Source: Protea cynaroides | Lineage: Eukaryota > Streptophyta > Magnoliopsida > Proteales > Proteaceae | Direction: 5' to 3' | Length of the DNA: 64,000 bases | Assembly: GCA_028583415.1 (NCBI GenBank) | Contig: CM053267.1 | Location: 2,170,001 to 2,234,000, forward strand | Shown here: positions 11,448 through 21,422 of the stretch, one piece after another | Layout of the letters: every line of letters starts with the position of its first letter | Position numbering within the stretch: position 1 is the stretch's first letter | Made by a program: the position numbers and the translations under genes | The notes under the pieces: model-generated | The model's database searches: none | Told to the model about the DNA's origin: nothing | The model's input: the letters and a program-made list of their open reading frames with translations, nothing else

Positions 11448-11459
11448 TGGTATTGAAGC
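11448..11459 (+). other. Primer binding site of B (degenerate)
   Basis: TGGTATTGAAGC lies three bases after the LTR end; the initiator tRNA-Met site would be TGGTATCAGAGC. Three mismatches reflect age. It fixes the + orientation and the LTR end at 11444. Confidence 0.8.
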
Positions 11460-12223
11460 ACTAAGGCTTCGCCAATCAAACCTGAATACATTTATGATTG
11501 TGTCTATGAACTGAGTTAGGTTAAATTTAAAAGCTTTAATATAAACACACCATAAGCACCTATGTCACACCCCAATTCCACACACTTCAGAATGGTGTGA
11601 TGAACCGCTAGCAAACCAACGGTTCAACCAGGATCTCGTACAGGTGGTATTCGGCTGATCTAAACCTCATACATCCATATTCATAATCAGAGTAAATACA
11701 CAATAGCGGAAGTCTTATAGTAAAATGAACTGAGAATCTACTGTGATATTAATATTTAAAATAGAAAGTTATTCTGTATCAACTAAAACATAAATAAGTA
11801 TCAAATACATGTCTTTAATAAATCCAAATAAAGAAACTAAAAATCTAATCGAATACACATGAGTTGCACTCGCAAGAGGAGTCAAGTGTATCCACTTCAT
11901 CTTCCACTTCCATCGCAGCCACGTGACCATACACTGGAGCATTGACATAATCTTCGACGGTAGTACCTACATCATCAACTAAAAATATTCGACATCGAGG
12001 GGGTGAGCACACATCATGGCTTAGTGAGTAAACAAAACAATGCAACAATACATATGCATGCAGTCAATTCATATCTTTGGTCTGGTTTAAAGTTTGCAAT
12101 GCACAATAGAAAGGTTGGGTGGTCAAAGGATAATGTTTATTGACCCCGCCTCTATACACAGGGTGTGGAAGTCCACCCAAAGGTTAACGTTTATTGTCGT
12201 CCCCATCCACCCTACCATAACAT

Positions 12224-12256
12224 TGTACAACAAAGGTTAACGTTTATTGTTGTACA
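12224..12256. repeat. Hairpin: TGTACAACAA / TTGTTGTACA
   Basis: Perfect 10-bp arms around the 13-base AGGTTAACGTTTA core. In S3 both arms have changed to TATAAC / GCTATA at 42440-42470 and still largely pair. In A's other LTR the hairpin (22083-22115) has one mismatch. Confidence 0.75.
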
Positions 12257-13495
12257 GTGCCATACCAACACGTAAGCCCCTGCTGGCGAGGGCTTGCAAA
12301 CTGGGCTCGCAACTAACCAATCCTAATGCCAAATAGTATATCCAAGGCCTCACCCCAGCATCCCTCAAAACGTCCATAGAGATAGAGCTAAGGCCCCCCG
12401 ATAGAGTCAGAGACTATAAGGACCGAGACCACCTCCCCTGATACTCTACGACGTAATAGTTCTGCTAAAGTAATGGTGATACGACGATGCTAATGCACAA
12501 GACTTGAGTTAGAGATAGAGCTAAAGTGTTGAGACCCGCCAAAGGTTAACGTTTATTGACGTTCCCATCACACCTCCCCCACCTGATATTCGCTCGCATC
12601 AAGTACACCAACCACACACATACATTCACATGCCTATTCCTATCATCATCATCATCACCATGTTATAAACAATAAAGTAAATATGCATGAACAAATAATA
12701 GAAATATTGGATGACATGTTATATGCACATTACAAACATATTTGCATAGGATCAAGCATGGCATTGGACTCAAGAAAAGAGAAAATAGTTTATTATTAAC
12801 CAATTAGTTTAAAGTTCTATTTCCTCACCTTAGCTTGCTAATAGATTCTCTTACAAGCTTTAAGATCACCTTTATATTGTTATTATATTGCTAGAAGACC
12901 TAACAAAGTCGATAGAATTTTATTAGAATTAATTCTGAATTTAAAAACCATGTTTTTAACTGGGGGTCGGATGTAGGGTCGGAGTAATGATCGACCATGG
13001 GTGCGACCTCCCCTATTCTAGACTTCCCAAACACTGGGGGTCGATGCTCAGGGTCTGGTAGGGTCGATTGGCCATCGACCCCCCATACGATCCCCTGTGG
13101 GTTTTGGTCGATTTTCTTCTTTCAATCCATTCTTCTTGTTTGGGGTCCTATGGCTTGTTCCTATAATCCATTATACACATGTTTTATGGTCTAGAACCAT
13201 GATTCTACCACCTATATGGCTTTCATGATTTTCCTCCATGGTTTTCTATGAAAACCTAACCATAGGTTGATGGTTTGGGTTTCTCCGAGATCATACTCTC
13301 TGCATTATCTATCCTAAGGTCTTTAACAATTCATGGAATTAGTATCCATACCTGAGAATAATACTCCTTCTCTGTAACTCTTCTCCTTTTGCTTTCTTGT
13401 CTTCTTTCCTTCTCTTCTTCTTCTCTTCCTTCTCTTCTCTTTCTCTCAATTCAATTAGGGTTGTAAAAGGAGTAAAAGAAGCTTAGAGACGTCCC

Positions 13496-13502
13496 ATTTA
13501 TA
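13496..13502 (-). promoter_or_regulatory. TATA box of A 3' LTR
   Basis: TATAAAT followed by GGGACGTC on the minus strand, about 365 bases into the LTR. Confidence 0.65.
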
Positions 13503-13860
13503 GAGTAGAAACTCCTAAAATAAGTCCCATTGAGATTTGGAAGGAATCCCATCGAAATTAGGAAACTTTCCTAATTTTTAGATTTACCGAGTATCGGGGG
13601 TCGATAGGGGGGTCGAAGATCCCGTCGACCCCTGGTTCCTAAAGTTCAGACCCCCCATGTAAAACTAGGGGTCTGACTTCTGTCTTGGGGGGGTCCGACC
13701 CTCCCTTGCTGGGTTTGCGACCCTCCCCTTAATTTAAGTGTTTTTAGGTCAGTTTAATACCTGAGATCGTGATCTCCTTCACGTACTTGGTCCATTTGGC
13801 TCATCCATGATGGGTAGACCTGGCTCAAGGTGGTATGACCGGGTTAGTTTGATACGAGTT

Positions 13861-16800
13861 TTACAACTCCCCCCTACTTATAAAAATTTCGTCCCCAAAA
13901 TTGTTCATACCTTCTGAGTCGAATAAGTGAGGGTATTGCTTTCGCATAGCATTCTCTTCCTCCCATGTAATTTCTTCCATGTCTCTTCTTCTCCAAGTGA
14001 CCTTGACATAATAGATATCTCAGTTGCGTAGTCGTTGAACCTTTTGGCTGGTGATTTTCATTGGTGTTACTTCAAAAGTCAAATCTTCAGTTAAATCAGG
14101 TAGATCTACTGTTAGAATGTGTGTTGGATCTTTGACATACTTCTTCAATAAGGAAATATGAAATACGTCATGCACACTTGACATAGATGGTGGTAGTGCT
14201 AACTGGTAAGCCACTTTCCCACGCTTAGCTAGAATCTCATATGGCCCGACATATCTTGGACTTGGACTTAGTTTCCCTTTCTGTCTGAACCGTTTCAGAC
14301 CTCGCATAGGTGATACCTTCAAGAATACCTTATCACCCACAATGAACTCAAGATCTCTGCGTCGAGTATCTACATATTGCTTCTGACGATTCTAGGCTGT
14401 TCTAACTCGTTCCTTGATAATGTCGACCACTCGACAAGTCTCTTCAACAAATTCTGGTCCAACGAGACTACGTTCCCCAACTTCATTCCAAAATAAAGGA
14501 GTTCGACATTTTCTGCCATACAGTGCTTCATAGGGTGACATCTGTATAGTAGCCTGATAGCTATTGTTATAGGCGAACTCGACCAGTGGTAGATTTTCAT
14601 CCCATGATCCTTTAAAGTCAATCACATATGCTCGTAGCATATCTTCTAGAATCTGAATGGTACGCTCTGACTGTCCATCTGTCTGTGGATGGAATGCAGT
14701 ACTAAATTTCAATGTTGTACCCATAGCCTTTTGCAATCCTTCCCAAAACTTGGAAGTAAATCGTGGATCTCTATCGGACACAATGATCTCTGGTACACCG
14801 TGTAATCGAACAATATTATCCACATACAGCTTTGCTAACCTTTCTAATGTATACTGAGGTTGTATCGGTATAAAGAGAGCTATTTTGGTCAGACGGTCTA
14901 CAATCACCCAAACTATGTCAACTACTCAAGGAGTCAATGGTAACCCTGTGACGAAGTCCATGGTGATGTAGTCCCATTTCCATGCTAGTTCTGGTAACGG
15001 CTGTAACAGTCCTGCAGGTCTTTGTCATTCAGCCTTTACTTTCTGACAATTTAGGCATTGAGACACAAACTTAGCTACATCTGCTTTCATTCCTCTCCAC
15101 CAATATAGTTTCTTTAGATCATGATACATTTTTGTACTTCCAGGATGTATCGAATAGATGGTGGTATGGGCTTCTTTCATCAGTCGGTGTCTAATATCCA
15201 CACTTTCTGTTTTAGGTACACATATTCTTCCTTTGTACTTCAGTACCTTCTCTTCGTCCAAGGTGAACTCAGGGTTAGTCCTACCTTTTTCGATGTCTTC
15301 TTGTACCGTTCTTAGGTAAGGGTCTGCTTTGATAGCTGTCTTCACTTCATCAATTATATCCGGTATAATCTTCAATGCAGCGAACATATTTGAAAACCGA
15401 TGAATAAACCCTTGGTTGGCTGATCCATCCGGTGTGTCTATCACATACTGCTCATTGTCGTGATTGAATACCATTCCGGTAGTACTCATTGCTGCAGTTG
15501 TGCTAATCTCTCCCTGGGATTTTATCACTGCCTTTCTGCTCAAGGCATCCGCTACTACATTAGCTTTCCCCGGATGATATTGGATATCACAATCATAGTC
15601 TTTCAGTAGTTCCAGCCATCTTCTTTGTCTCATATTCAACTCCTTTTGATTAAATAAATAAGTAAGACTTTTATGGTCCTATTTAATCTGGAACTTCTCT
15701 CCGTATAGGTAATGTCTCCATATTTTGACAGCATGTACTACTACTGCTAACTCCAAATCTTGAGTGGGATAATTTTTCTCATGTGTCTTTAACTGTCTTG
15801 AGGCATAAGCAACTACTTGTTCTCCTTGCATAAGCACACATTCTAATCCCAATCCTAACGCATCAGTGTACAAGGTAAATGGCTGTCCGGGAACAGGAAT
15901 AGTCAAAATCAGAGCGGATATCAATCTGGTTTTCAGGGTTTGGAAGCTCTTCTCGCATTTATCTGTTCACACAAACTTTTCACCTTTCTTAGTCAGACTG
16001 GTGAGAGGTACGGCAATCCAAGAATAGTTTTCCACAAATCTCTGATAATAACCAGCGAGACTCAGAAAAATTTTAATTTCTGCAACGCTCTTTGGTGCTT
16101 CACACTTTACAATTGCTTTGATTTTGCTGGGGTCCACTTTGATTCCTTCAACGGATACTACATGGCCTAGGAAGGCGACTTCACTTAGCCAAAACTCACA
16201 TTTGGTAAATTTGGCATATAGCTTCTCTTTCCTTAAACGCTGTAGAGTGGCGTTTAGATTCTTAATATGAGTTTCCTTGTCCTTGGAAAATACCAATATA
16301 TCATCAATAAATACGATAACCGACATATCCAACATATCGTGGAAAACTCAGTTCATAAGTTCCATGAAAGTTGCTGGTGCGTTTGTTAATCCAAAAGACA
16401 TGACCAAGAATTCATAATGTCCATATCTGATCCTGAAAGCTGTCTTAGGAATATCACCATCTTTAATCTTCAATTGATGGTAGCCTGACCAAAGATCGAT
16501 CTTAGAAAATACCTTTGCTCCTTGCAACTGATCGAACAAGTCATCGATCCAAGGTAGTGGATATCGATTCTTGATTGTCAGTTTGTTCAACTCTCGATAA
16601 TCGATACATAATCGAACGCTACCGTCCTTCTTCTTTACGAACAATACTGGCACTCCCCATGGTGATATACTGGATCGAATATAACCCTTGTCCAGTAGTT
16701 CTTGTAGTTGTACTTTCAATTCCTTCAATTCAGTGGGAGCCATTCGGTTGGGTGCTTTTGATACTTGTGCGGCTCCAGGTATAAGATCTATCACAAACTC

Positions 16801-17357
16801 TGTGGCTCGGTCGGGTGGTAATCCTGGTAGTTCCTCAGGAAATACGTCGGGGTAGTCCCACACGACATCAATATCTTCCATCTGTGGTGCTTCTTTGGTA
16901 AGGTCGACCACTGATACTAGATATCCGACTGCTCCCTTCTCAAGGCACTTCTTCGCCTTTAGTGCTGATAGTATGAGCTTGCGTTTACGGGGAAGTTTGG
17001 TTCCCGCAAAACTGAATTCTGCTCCTTCTTTGTCTCTAAATGTTAGCTTCTTTTCGGCGCATAATAGGTTTGCCGAATGCCGAGCTAACCAGTCCATTCC
17101 CAAGATGACGTCAAAGTCTGCCATCCCAAGTTGGATTAAGGTTGCATCTAAAGTTTTCTCGCCAATGAGAACTGGACATGGCCCATAACCTTTCTCTAAC
17201 TCCACTTCTAGCCCCATCGGTGACCGTACAATTATTTTGTAGTCTAATATTTTGATGGGTAAATTTGGCTTCTTTCCAAACGGCACATATATAAAGGAAT
17301 GAGTAGCTCCTGAATCAAAGAGTACTCTGGCGGGTATGCCATTTATAGGTACGATAC
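13861..17357 (-). pseudogene. A pol: protease-RT-RNase H-integrase-chromodomain, broken only by stops
   Basis: One reading frame throughout (17286 down to 13861), without a frameshift. Protease FDSGATHSF near 17320; RT with LCIDYRELNK near 16600 and catalytic FIDD near 16312; RNase H from LYTDALGLGL near 15870 to KANVVADALSR near 15550; integrase zinc finger (HPGSTK ... CLNCQ) at 15150-15040; core VDRLTK at 14905, SDRDPRF near 14778 and catalytic Glu in ILEDML near 14650; chromodomain-like tail after LLKKYVKDP near 14150. In-frame stops at 16350, 15969, 15681, 15027, 14928, 14394 and 14022 (first base). Five are TGA or TAG where relatives have Arg or Gln (CGA to TGA, CAG to TAG) and one is a Trp position (TGG to TGA); the TAG at 15681 is of unclear origin. 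The frame stays open through the polypurine tract and ends on the TAA of the LTR. Confidence 0.92.
13866..13877 (-). other. Polypurine tract of A
   Basis: GTAGGGGGGAGT on the minus strand directly before the LTR TG; primes plus-strand synthesis. Confidence 0.85.
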
Positions 17358-17425
17358 TTGTGATTTATTTTACTTAGTCTATATTCTCATACAATTTAAT
17401 ACAACTTAAAAGGTTTCAGTCATAC
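17358..17425 (-). other. Probable 68-nt gag-pol intron of A (acceptor mutated)
   Basis: Donor CACAG|GTATGA at 17426/17425; the acceptor should be CACAG|GT as in D but reads CACAA|GT (G to A at 17358). Gag is in one frame and pol in another; removing these 68 bases puts them in the same frame. A stop (TAA) inside the intron would end gag if unspliced. The corresponding D intron is 69 nt, so frame restoration is not a shared accident of length. ACTAA near the 3' end could serve as branch point. Confidence 0.65.
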
Positions 17426-18692
17426 CTGTGACCACATCGGGTGATGCGGCAGCATCCTCGGATGTAACAGCATATACTCATCCTTGATGTAACTGCTTCT
17501 TGGGCTTAGGACACTCCCTTGCCATATGCCCCGCTTAGTTGCAGTTATAATATTTCGGACCTTCAAAATTTGGCTTCGGCTGCTGTTGAATTACTGGGGT
17601 AGTCTTGGGTGCAGTAACAAAGCCTTGAGCACGGGAGGGTTTAAATGTCCTGTTATTCCCTCCGTTATAAGAATTTTCGGCTGGCCTTTTCATGCCTATA
17701 TTCTGTGTAAAATAGCTTTCCTTCTAGCTCGATTCAATAACTCAAGCAATTTGCACAGCTTCATTATATACCTTCTTTTCCAAGCCTAGAACATGCTCTC
17801 TAATACTCCCTCTAAGTCCCGTGACAAACCTATGGGTCTTAGTGTCTTCTTCTTGCATGCTGAGTGGTGCAAAGAAAAACAGCTCCTCATAACGCTGTTG
17901 ATATGCATCCACGGACATCTGGCCCTGATATAAACTCAGGAACTCCTTCTCCATAGAATCTTTGAAGCTTTGGGGAAAATACTTCTCAAAGAAAGCTTCT
18001 TTATAAATAGCCCAAGTCAATAGGGCGTGCTTGGTTAATAGATAGGCCCTGATCGATTTCCACCAATGATGTGCATCGCCTTTTAGCATGAAGGTGGCAC
18101 ATAATACCTTTTCTTCTTCTGTAATAGTCATCATAAGAAAATTTCTCTCCATCTCGTCGATCCAATGTGCTGGCCATAAAGGATCAGACGGTTTACCGTT
18201 AAATTCCTTGGGCTTCATCTTCAAGAATCTCTCAACTAGTCGAGAGTGATCCAACTGATTTTGGGGGTATGCCCCAAACATAGGTTGTGGATACTGATAA
18301 TTAACCTGAGCTGCCTTCGGACCTGGTACTGGGATCTGTGCAGCTAGTGGTTGAGGTGTTTGAGGTGCTGGGTGGTTACCCACCGGTGCTGCACTGGTTT
18401 GTCCAATCGGTATTGGTGTGGCATGGGCTGCCTGGAACATAATCCCCATTGCTACTTGCATTTGAGCCTGTGCGTATTGCATTTGTTGCAGCTGTTGCGA
18501 TAAGTTCATAACCACGGTTGCTAGCTCCGGTGGTGGAGGTGGCAAGTTTGTAGGATTTGCCTGAACCGGATTTACTGCTGGTGCAACCTGTGGATTTCCC
18601 TGTGCATATATATTTTCCTGACTAGTTTCCTCCACAGGTGGTGGTGGTGGAACTGCGTTTTGGCTTTGCCTGGTTACTCTACGTCCAGCCAT
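17426..18692 (-). pseudogene. A gag (Retrotrans_gag + zinc knuckle), point-mutation decay
   Basis: Capsid/nucleocapsid precursor. ATG at 18692 (MAGRRVTRQ), shortly after a possible acceptor TTTTTCAG at about 18728-18721. Pro/Gln-rich N terminus, then the gag core: FLKMKPKEFNG, PAHWIDEMERNF, LKGDAHHWWKS, AFFEKYFPQSF, EFLSLYQGQM. Stops at 17744 (TGA, from CGA), 17726 (TAG, from CAG), 17537 (TAA, from CAA in the knuckle) and 17480 (TGA, from CGA), judged against D. The first Cys of the zinc knuckle is Tyr (TGT to TAT). All are C-to-T or G-to-A changes. Confidence 0.92.
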
Positions 18693-19277
18693 TTTCCTCT
18701 GATATTGACGATGCCTGAAAAATCATTAACAAACATGAGGCAATCATTTATACTTCATGTAGGCACGCTAACCGATGTTATTTTCAAAATTTTCAGATCA
18801 TTCTGTGAAAAATACTATCTTTTCTATGCAGGGTCAATGGTGGGGGTCGATGGTATGTTTGACCCTCAGTATCCGACCCTGGGAATGTACCTATTCTTCT
18901 CGAGAGCCGGGGGTCGATGCGGGGGTCGATGGATGTCCGACCCCCAGGTGCGACCCCTGCTTTCCTGTCAGATTCCCGAGAGCTGGGGGTCGATACGGGG
19001 GTCGATGGTATGTCCGACCCCCAGGTGCGACCCCTAGTTTTCTGTCAGGTTCCCGAAAGCTGGGGATCGATATGGGGGTCGATGTGGGGGTCGATTATCC
19101 TGGTTGAATTCTCCGACCCCCGGACCAAAAATCAGATTTTTAAGGTCCGATTCTAGGTCCATTTCCCATTATTCCTTCCCCGTTTCGACTCGTCTCCCAC
19201 CTCTGTGTTTCTACAGTGTCACTCCGCTATATTGGTCATTTCGGTTTCGTGTTTCGACATCCACATCATTCCTACAG
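18693..19277 (+). promoter_or_regulatory. Shared leader: promoter/first exon region of the antisense gene, 5' leader of gag
   Basis: Lies between two divergent starts (gag minus at 18692, antisense ORF plus at 19725). It contains the 76-bp repeats of GGGGGTCGAT and CGACCCCC words (18901-19100), then a stretch ending CTACAG|GTATGT, read as the non-coding first exon of the antisense gene. D has the homologous leader at 51230-51700, with fewer repeats. A TATA box for the antisense transcript is not obvious. Confidence 0.5.
18901..19100 (+). repeat. 76-77-bp tandem repeats rich in GGTCGA words
   Basis: Two full copies and a partial third, starting at 18901, 18977 and 19054. Each has GGGGGTCGAT once or twice, then CCGACCCCCAGGTGCGACCC. 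The same words occur on both sides of the TATA box in A's LTRs. Confidence 0.85.
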
Positions 19278-19719
19278 GTATGTCTTCTCATTTTTACCTG
19301 TTTTTAGGTTTTCATTTCTAGGTTTTTTCCCGTTTATCTTGTATTTTTCAAATTAAACTTTTTCCAACCGTAAAAATTCGATTTTTATTGGGGGCTTTTG
19401 TTATTGGTGGCTCGAGGAATGAAAGCCCTCAAAAAATTTTGAGTTTCATCGGTTGGTTATCGAGAAACTTGGATTTTTGCTCTTTTTGCCCTAATTTGTC
19501 GAAATTTTTGATTTCTCACAATTTCTTCGAATTGGATTCCATTAGTTAGAATTTCCTACTGTGTGAGTGTTGTAGGATCTGTTAGAACCCACGTAAGTCC
19601 TCCTGCCCCCGTGTGTGGGTGACAAGTGAGGCTTTTGGCCAACTTACGTCGTTATAATGTTCAAATTTTGGTTTTTACTCTCTACTAACCCATTATTGGT
19701 TTCTCTTTCTTATTTGTAG
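19278..19719 (+). other. 5'-UTR intron of the antisense gene of A
   Basis: Donor CAG|GTATGT and acceptor TTTCTTATTTGTAG|AT, 442 nt, T-rich as plant introns are; the ORF ATG is 5 nt beyond the acceptor. D retains the homologous donor (CTACAG|GTATAT near 51699) and intron body up to about 52135, and E has an equivalent donor and acceptor, so the splice sites have been kept in three elements. Confidence 0.65.
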
Positions 19720-19724
19720 ATACT

Positions 19725-21140
19725 ATGGCTCGTACCAAAGTACCCAGAGTTCGTGATCCTCTTCGTTTCTGTTCCAACGAAGTTGAGGCACAGTATGCCC
19801 ACTATGCTTGCAAGAAGGTAGAGGGAGGTCGTAAGGTGAACTTGGCTGAGTTAGCCCTGTTCAATGTGGAGAGAGCATTTGGTGATATGGGATGGCTCCC
19901 TGTCATTACTTACGACGCGTGCACCTGCCCCGACTTGGTACGCCAGTTCTATTGTAACCTCCAGGTGGTGGGGGATTACAATGATATTGAGAGGGGTCAC
20001 GAGTTGCGCATCACGAGTTACGTCAAAGGGTTGAACATCTCGTTTGACTATCGACAGCTAGCCGACCTACTGGGCATCTCCTATGATGGCCCCATGGTTT
20101 TCTGTGCTCTTGGAGAGCCCCAGTTCTTCTCTCTCCAGATGAGGGCCGAGATCGATAACCAGCTCCTTCGTCCTGATTGCTGGCAGATGAGGGCATGTTA
20201 TATGCGTCCAGTTCCACGGGTATATTGCAAGATCATTCAGCATAACCTGATTCCGCAGAGTGGTCATTACGAGAGGGTTTCCCAACTGACCCAGTATCTT
20301 CTATACAGTATTTGCACTAGGCAGCCTGTCTGCCTTCCGTACATTATCATGCGTACCATGATCACTGCTACGTTGCCCATTCACACTGGTAACCTTCCTT
20401 ATAGACGTATGATCACTATTCTGCTTCCCCGCCTGGGGGTTGATTTATAGGATGAGAAGATTCAGGAGAAGTCCTTCTCATCGCCTCTAAATTGGGAGGC
20501 TATTTGCAAGATGGGCATGCAGGATGCTTAGGTCAATGATGAGGAGAGGAACGCGATGGTGCACCCTCGCACTCGCGTAGAGATAGCTGACGCTGAGGCA
20601 GCTACCGCCGCCGCTGGAGTTCATACGGAGCCTGCTGGTGATGATGACCGTATGTACATGGATGTAGACTCTATACCACCTCCTTCACCTACGCATGCGG
20701 CTAGAGCTAGTACTTCATATGCGGCTGGTCCTTCACATGCGGCTGGTCCTTCTCACCCACCTCCTGATATGATGGAGATATTGCATGAGATCAGAGAGGC
20801 TCAGCGCAGATCTGATCTGAGGATGGGGGAGTTACTAGATGCTCAGCGGGTGAGAGTGGATGAGCTACTAGACGCCCAGCGTACATCAGCCATGAGGATG
20901 GGAGAGTTACTAGATGCTCAGCGGGTGAGAGTGGATGAGCTACTAGACGCCCAGCGTACATCAGCTATGAGGATGGGAGAGCTCATAGAGGCTCAGTGCC
21001 GGACTGATCAGCTGGTAGCTGATCTTACAGCTAGTCTTCAGACATCCCAGACTCAAATAGCCTAGTTGACTAGAGTCTACGCTGAGGATTATGACAGAGA
21101 TCGTGAGGCACCGCCTCCTCCTTCACCTCCAGCTTCATGA
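19725..21140 (+). pseudogene. Antisense gene of A: plant-transposon-associated protein with coiled-coil tail, three TAG stops
   Basis: 471 codons in one frame on the strand opposite to gag-pol, interrupted only by TAG at 20448, 20529 and 21063 and ending TGA at 21138-21140. Residues 1-270: conserved region with FNVERAF, DLVRQFYCNL, YVKGLNISFDYRQLADLLGI, VYCKIIQHNLIPQ and PVCLPYIIMRT, shared with the ruined copy in E. Residues about 315-350: Pro/Ser/His-rich linker with AAGPSH repeats. Residues about 350-450: predicted coiled coil built from a 24-residue repeat (MGELLDAQR ... VDELLDAQR) twice. It looks like the family listed as putative plant transposon protein; no catalytic motif is seen and the function is unknown. 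All three stops fit CAG-to-TAG change. Confidence 0.75.
20822..20980 (+). repeat. 72-bp in-frame tandem duplication in the antisense ORF
   Basis: Two nearly identical 72-bp copies plus a partial third encode the 24-residue coiled-coil repeat. The near identity at nucleotide level points to recent duplication. Confidence 0.85.
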
Positions 21141-21407
21141 TTGTATCTATTTTCTTTCATTGTACTACAGAGTAACTGTCCGGGTTGTGGACTGTACTCT
21201 GCTTTAGCTATGTATGTACATGTTTGTTTATCTCTCATTGTATTTAAAATTGTTCTTCCTTTAATAGATGCATTATTTTCTTTTCAAATTTGGTCTCAAA
21301 CATCACTTGTGCTTATAGTGTGTTCATATTACAGTTTTTACTTTTATCCTATCTCAATTCACAATTCATCGTGAATGTATGCCAGTTTAGCGGACACGGC
21401 CTGAGAT
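21141..21407 (-). other. Leader between primer site and 3' end of the antisense gene
   Basis: No coding signal. It would be the 3' UTR of the antisense transcript and the start of the element RNA leader. Part of it (around 21305-21340) resembles the leaders of B (11530-11560) and D (52780-52830). Confidence 0.5.
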
Positions 21408-21419
21408 GCTCTGATACCA
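21408..21419 (-). other. Primer binding site of A (initiator tRNA-Met)
   Basis: TGGTATCAGAGC on the minus strand, three bases from the 5' LTR end. Confidence 0.92.
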
Positions 21420-21422
21420 TGT

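Larger units (their letters stand above)
11563..13865 (-). repeat. 3' LTR of A
   Basis: 2303 bp, TGTAAAACTCG...GTGTGACA in element orientation. It carries four copies of the word AAAGGTTAACGTTTATTG (12125 with two changes, 12179, 12232, 12541), a perfect hairpin around the third copy (12224-12256), the near-palindrome at 13062-13080 and two clusters of GGGGGTCG / CGACCCCC words near 12960-13110 and 13600-13730. Confidence 0.93.

Noticed and set aside
12640..12665. ATC repeats as a functional array or CRISPR-like repeat
   Set aside because: A plain trinucleotide microsatellite at the same LTR position in all family members; no spacers.
16895..17188. Plus-strand frames over A and D gag-pol (also 50577-51035)
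   Set aside because: Reverse-strand shadows of gag-pol, without conservation of their own.
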